From Lonicera japonica (lineage: Eukaryota; Streptophyta; Magnoliopsida; Dipsacales; Caprifoliaceae), in contig CM038471.1 in the NCBI GenBank assembly GCA_021464415.1, positions 12,336,373 to 12,400,372 on the forward strand: DNA of 64,000 bases, read 5' to 3'. The notes under the pieces were generated by a model. It was not told where the DNA came from, searched no databases, and was given only the letters and a program-made list of their open reading frames with translations. Positions 63,101 to 64,000 of the stretch are shown in pieces. How positions within the stretch are numbered: the first letter of the stretch is position 1; every line of letters begins with the position of its first letter. The translations under genes and the position numbers were made by a program.

Positions 63101-64000
63101 AATCTGCAGATTATTAGGTCAATCTATGTGTGTCCAGGAAACCCTAATTCTTAACGTTTCTTGTTATCTCTGGCACTCTCCTGGATAGCATGAAAACCTT
63201 GATATAATCTACATTTTATCAGTTTGTTCTGAGTACAATTCATAGTCTTCTTGTTTGTCCATATGCGTCAAGGAAACCCTAATTTTTAGGGTTTCCTTTT
63301 TTCCTTGTTATGAGTCTATTAGAATCTAGTGGATAGAACAAACCCTTGATCTAATCTGCATTAATCAGCTTGTTCAGAGCCAAAAAAAAAAAAAAGAAAA
63401 AAGAAAGGAAAAGTGTTAGGAACAATGTACATGATACTTTACAGCAATACTGAAATGTGTCTCCTTAAAAAGACCTGGACATCCAACATGGACTCTTAAT
63501 TTGGATTTTGCAGTATTTTTCAAATATTTACTACATTAGTGGGATATGAAATAATAAATTGAGATCTATCTACTGTGGTGGGTGGGGGCAGGGCATTTAA
63601 CGGCTAGAAGCGACGTGTACGGATTTGGGGTGGTGCTACTTGAGATGCTGATAGGCAGGCGAGCAATGGACAAGAGTAGGCCAAGCCGAGAGCATAACCT
63701 CGTGGAGTGGGCCCGGCCGATCCTGAACCACAGCAAGAAGCTTCTGAGGATACTAGACCCCAGAATGGATGGGCAATACTCTTCCAAAACTGCGATAAAG
63801 GCTGCTAATCTCGCGTACCAATGCCTCAGTCAAAACCCAAAAGGTCGGCCCGCTATGAACCAAGTGGTTGAAATACTTGAATCGCTTCAATCCCGAGAAG
63901 AAGAGGAGGCGATTTTGTTTCAAGCCGGCAGCTTAACATTGTACGAAGTTCCAAAAGAGAAGAAGAAAAGTAATGAGACCACAAGAGAAGGAAAAAGAGA
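49747..64000 (+). CDS. PBL17-like: Receptor-like cytoplasmic kinase VII, PBL17-like (6 exons, 3' end beyond window)
   Basis: Six exons join in phase: 49747-49819, 52585-52865, 59107-59242, 59339-59475, 60412-60535 and 63592 to beyond 64000, giving at least 386 residues. The N-terminus MGNCFSC has Gly2 for myristoylation and Cys4/Cys7 for palmitoylation, so the protein should sit on the plasma membrane. Kinase motifs are complete: [18 protein letters not shown] (catalytic Lys), YRDFKTSN (catalytic Asp), DFG, and [13 protein letters not shown]. The insert [11 protein letters not shown] and the phrase [20 protein letters not shown] mark subfamily VII, and the run to [12 protein letters not shown] and SLTLYEV best fits Arabidopsis PBL17 (At2g07180). 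Such kinases relay signals from pattern-recognition receptors by phosphorylation. No stop or shift is seen. Introns of 2.8, 6.2, 0.9 and 3.1 kb are full of transposons. Confidence 0.93.
50221..51436. repeat. Tandem duplication in kinase intron 1, second copy split by a hAT element
   Basis: The segment from TTGCATCTGTAATCTCAACC to CCAATTATGCA occurs at 50221-50403 and again at 50455-50570 plus 51364-51436. The copies differ by only a few bases. The first copy shows the uninterrupted target CAGTTGTTTGTAATTG. Confidence 0.9.
50571..51355. mobile_element. Non-autonomous hAT element (785 bp)
   Basis: It begins CAGTGTTCTAAAAATCG and ends CGATTTTTAGAACATTG, 17 bp inverted termini with one mismatch. 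A perfect 8 bp duplication GTTGTTTG flanks it (50563-50570 and 51356-51363). Subterminal CCGATTTATC-type repeats are frequent at both ends, as in hAT elements. The CT-rich interior (50800-51150) has no transposase. Confidence 0.93.
51679..51990. mobile_element. Stowaway-type MITE with internal duplication
   Basis: Starts CTCCCTTGGTC and ends AAGCAGGGAG, flanked by TA. Its right part (GAGATTTGGTACATTGATTG ... TCAATTTGAGACGAAAATGA) is present twice, at about 51762 and 51902. Confidence 0.7.
52585..52865 (+). CDS. PBL17-like: Kinase exon 2
   Basis: Encodes the linker and kinase N-lobe, from KSPSSNG through [17 protein letters not shown], the Gly loop and VAIKEL to DREWL. The donor is CTG|GTATTT, phase 0. 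Confidence 0.9.
53502..54191 (-). mobile_element. 5'-truncated LINE (ORF2 tail)
   Basis: A poly(T) on the plus strand (53501-53509) is the poly(A) tail. The minus frame 54215-53727 holds the zinc-binding end of a LINE reverse transcriptase: [20 protein letters not shown]. The flanks GTCGTACGTGCAGTT (53487) and GTCGTACATGCAGTT (54192) differ by one base. It is a typical 5'-truncated insertion, in intron 2, opposite to the kinase gene. Confidence 0.87.
54207..56310. other. Intron 2 sequence, unclassified
   Basis: No coding motif recognised. It includes a (GT)n run near 55756-55781. Confidence 0.45.
56313..56517. mobile_element. Stowaway-type MITE
   Basis: Starts CTCCCTCTGTCCCAAATCAAG and ends CTTAATTAGGGACGTTGTGAG, with imperfect inverted ends and TA on both sides (56311-56312, 56518-56519). 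Confidence 0.78.
57132..57170. repeat. Poly(C) tract joined to (CA)n
   Basis: About 23 C residues followed by eight CA units, in intron 2. Its length may be unreliable in the assembly. Confidence 0.9.
57171..59106. other. Rest of intron 2, unclassified
   Basis: No gene seen. The segment 57460-57550 has mirrored phrases (ACGACTGTTTTTTGTC, ACAACTGTTTTCCGTTGCTA, CAGTCC.TACGGACTG) of unknown origin. Confidence 0.4.
59107..59242 (+). CDS. PBL17-like: Kinase exon 3
   Basis: [20 protein letters not shown] to LEKHLFR. The acceptor is TTTTCAG and the donor A|GTGAGT. Confidence 0.94.
59339..59475 (+). CDS. PBL17-like: Kinase exon 4
   Basis: [20 protein letters not shown] to the catalytic loop [13 protein letters not shown]. 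The acceptor is GGTAG and the donor GTG|GTCAGT; placing the donor there leaves the one residue expected before DFNAK. Confidence 0.92.
60211..60306. repeat. 48 bp tandem duplication in kinase intron 4
   Basis: GAAGTTGCTATAGAT ... AACGGACTTCAAATTATATC occurs twice in tandem with two or three differences. Confidence 0.9.
60412..60535 (+). CDS. PBL17-like: Kinase exon 5
   Basis: [20 protein letters not shown] to the activation segment [18 protein letters not shown]. The acceptor is TCTGCAG and the donor G|GTGAGT. Confidence 0.94.
60869..61910 (-). mobile_element. Miniature copia-type LTR element in kinase intron 5
   Basis: Direct repeats of about 200 bp start TGAAAAACGTAATTGGG at 60869 and 61694. 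Next to the right one is a primer site, TGGTGTCAGAGCC on the minus strand (about 61676-61690); next to the left one is a purine tract, TTTGAGGGGGAGTAC on the minus strand (61069-61083). The structure is therefore complete, with a roughly 620 bp interior that holds only a trace of gag-like sequence (a Cys/His-rich piece near 61260-61290) and no pol. It fits a TRIM or an internally deleted copia element that moves with borrowed enzymes. Confidence 0.78.
62315..63160. repeat. Long imperfect inverted repeat in kinase intron 5
   Basis: The left arm (62315-62715) and right arm (62740-63160) are related in inverted orientation. Matching phrases include GAAATAGAGCTGATGAAAAAG (62470) with its complement at 63000-63026, and GCAGGATTGGCCATGC (62576) with its complement at 62890. 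The left AATTAGGGTTTCTTGGACA (62317) also answers the complement at 63136-63153. The loop is only some tens of bases. Transcribed in the kinase pre-mRNA, it could fold into a hairpin of several hundred bases. Origin: two inverted copies of one repeat, or a foldback element. Confidence 0.72.
62947..62963. repeat. Poly(G) tract (17 G)
   Basis: A run of 17 G inside the right arm of the inverted repeat. The left arm has only GGGGG at the matching place. Confidence 0.9.
63592..64000 (+). CDS. PBL17-like: Kinase exon 6 (partial, open to the window end)
   Basis: [20 protein letters not shown] through [20 protein letters not shown] and [20 protein letters not shown], then the C-terminal tail. The acceptor is GGGGCAG. 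No stop before 64000. Confidence 0.93.

Noticed and set aside
1..64000. tRNA or rRNA genes
   Set aside because: No cloverleaf with A and B boxes or rRNA core sequence was seen; tRNA-like matches are only retroelement primer sites.

Overview
The window is nuclear DNA of a flowering plant, most likely a eudicot. It is AT-rich, its genes have GT-AG introns, and it carries typical plant repeats: Tat-lineage Ty3 and Ty1-copia retrotransposons, Mutator-like, hAT, Helitron, Stowaway and L1-type LINE elements, and an endogenous pararetrovirus. I see only one gene that looks like a living host gene: a receptor-like cytoplasmic kinase of subfamily VII, close to Arabidopsis PBL17. It starts at 49747 and runs off the right edge. 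Everything else is mobile DNA or its debris, much of it nested.

Layout. 1-5600: a relic Mutator-type terminus, then a decayed caulimovirid (minus strand). 5625-8599: a 3 kb solo LTR with target duplication AATAT. 9411-9826: the C-terminal end of a Helitron helicase. 13319-31441: an 18.1 kb Tat-lineage LTR retrotransposon on the minus strand (TSD ATAAT). It lies beside a hAT transposase relic (31499-36672) that is itself split by a second copy of the 3 kb solo LTR. 38729-44462: a Mutator-like element with about 270 bp terminal inverted repeats, lying against a copia fragment. 45680-47115: probable copia LTR. 47168-48660: an ORF1-only LINE copy with a 17 bp target duplication. 48700-64000: the kinase gene, whose introns hold a hAT miniature element, two Stowaway-type MITEs, a 5'-truncated LINE, a miniature copia-type element and a large inverted repeat.

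The most interesting object is the Tat element. Besides gag-pol on the minus strand it has two gene-like units on the plus strand between pol and the 3' LTR: an intron-containing plant mobile domain (PMD) gene and a DUF7745-type gene. Both sit behind a CpG-rich block of AGCCGCA/AACCGCAC-type repeats followed by a TATA box, and the same arrangement forms the LTR promoter in the opposite direction. The core motifs of the two antisense proteins also align, which suggests distant paralogues.

The kinase gene is predicted to encode a myristoylated, plasma-membrane-associated Ser/Thr kinase acting below pattern-recognition receptors. Its six exons join in phase with an uninterrupted reading frame despite about 13 kb of transposon-laden intron sequence. 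All calls rest on reading the sequence by eye; no database search was run.
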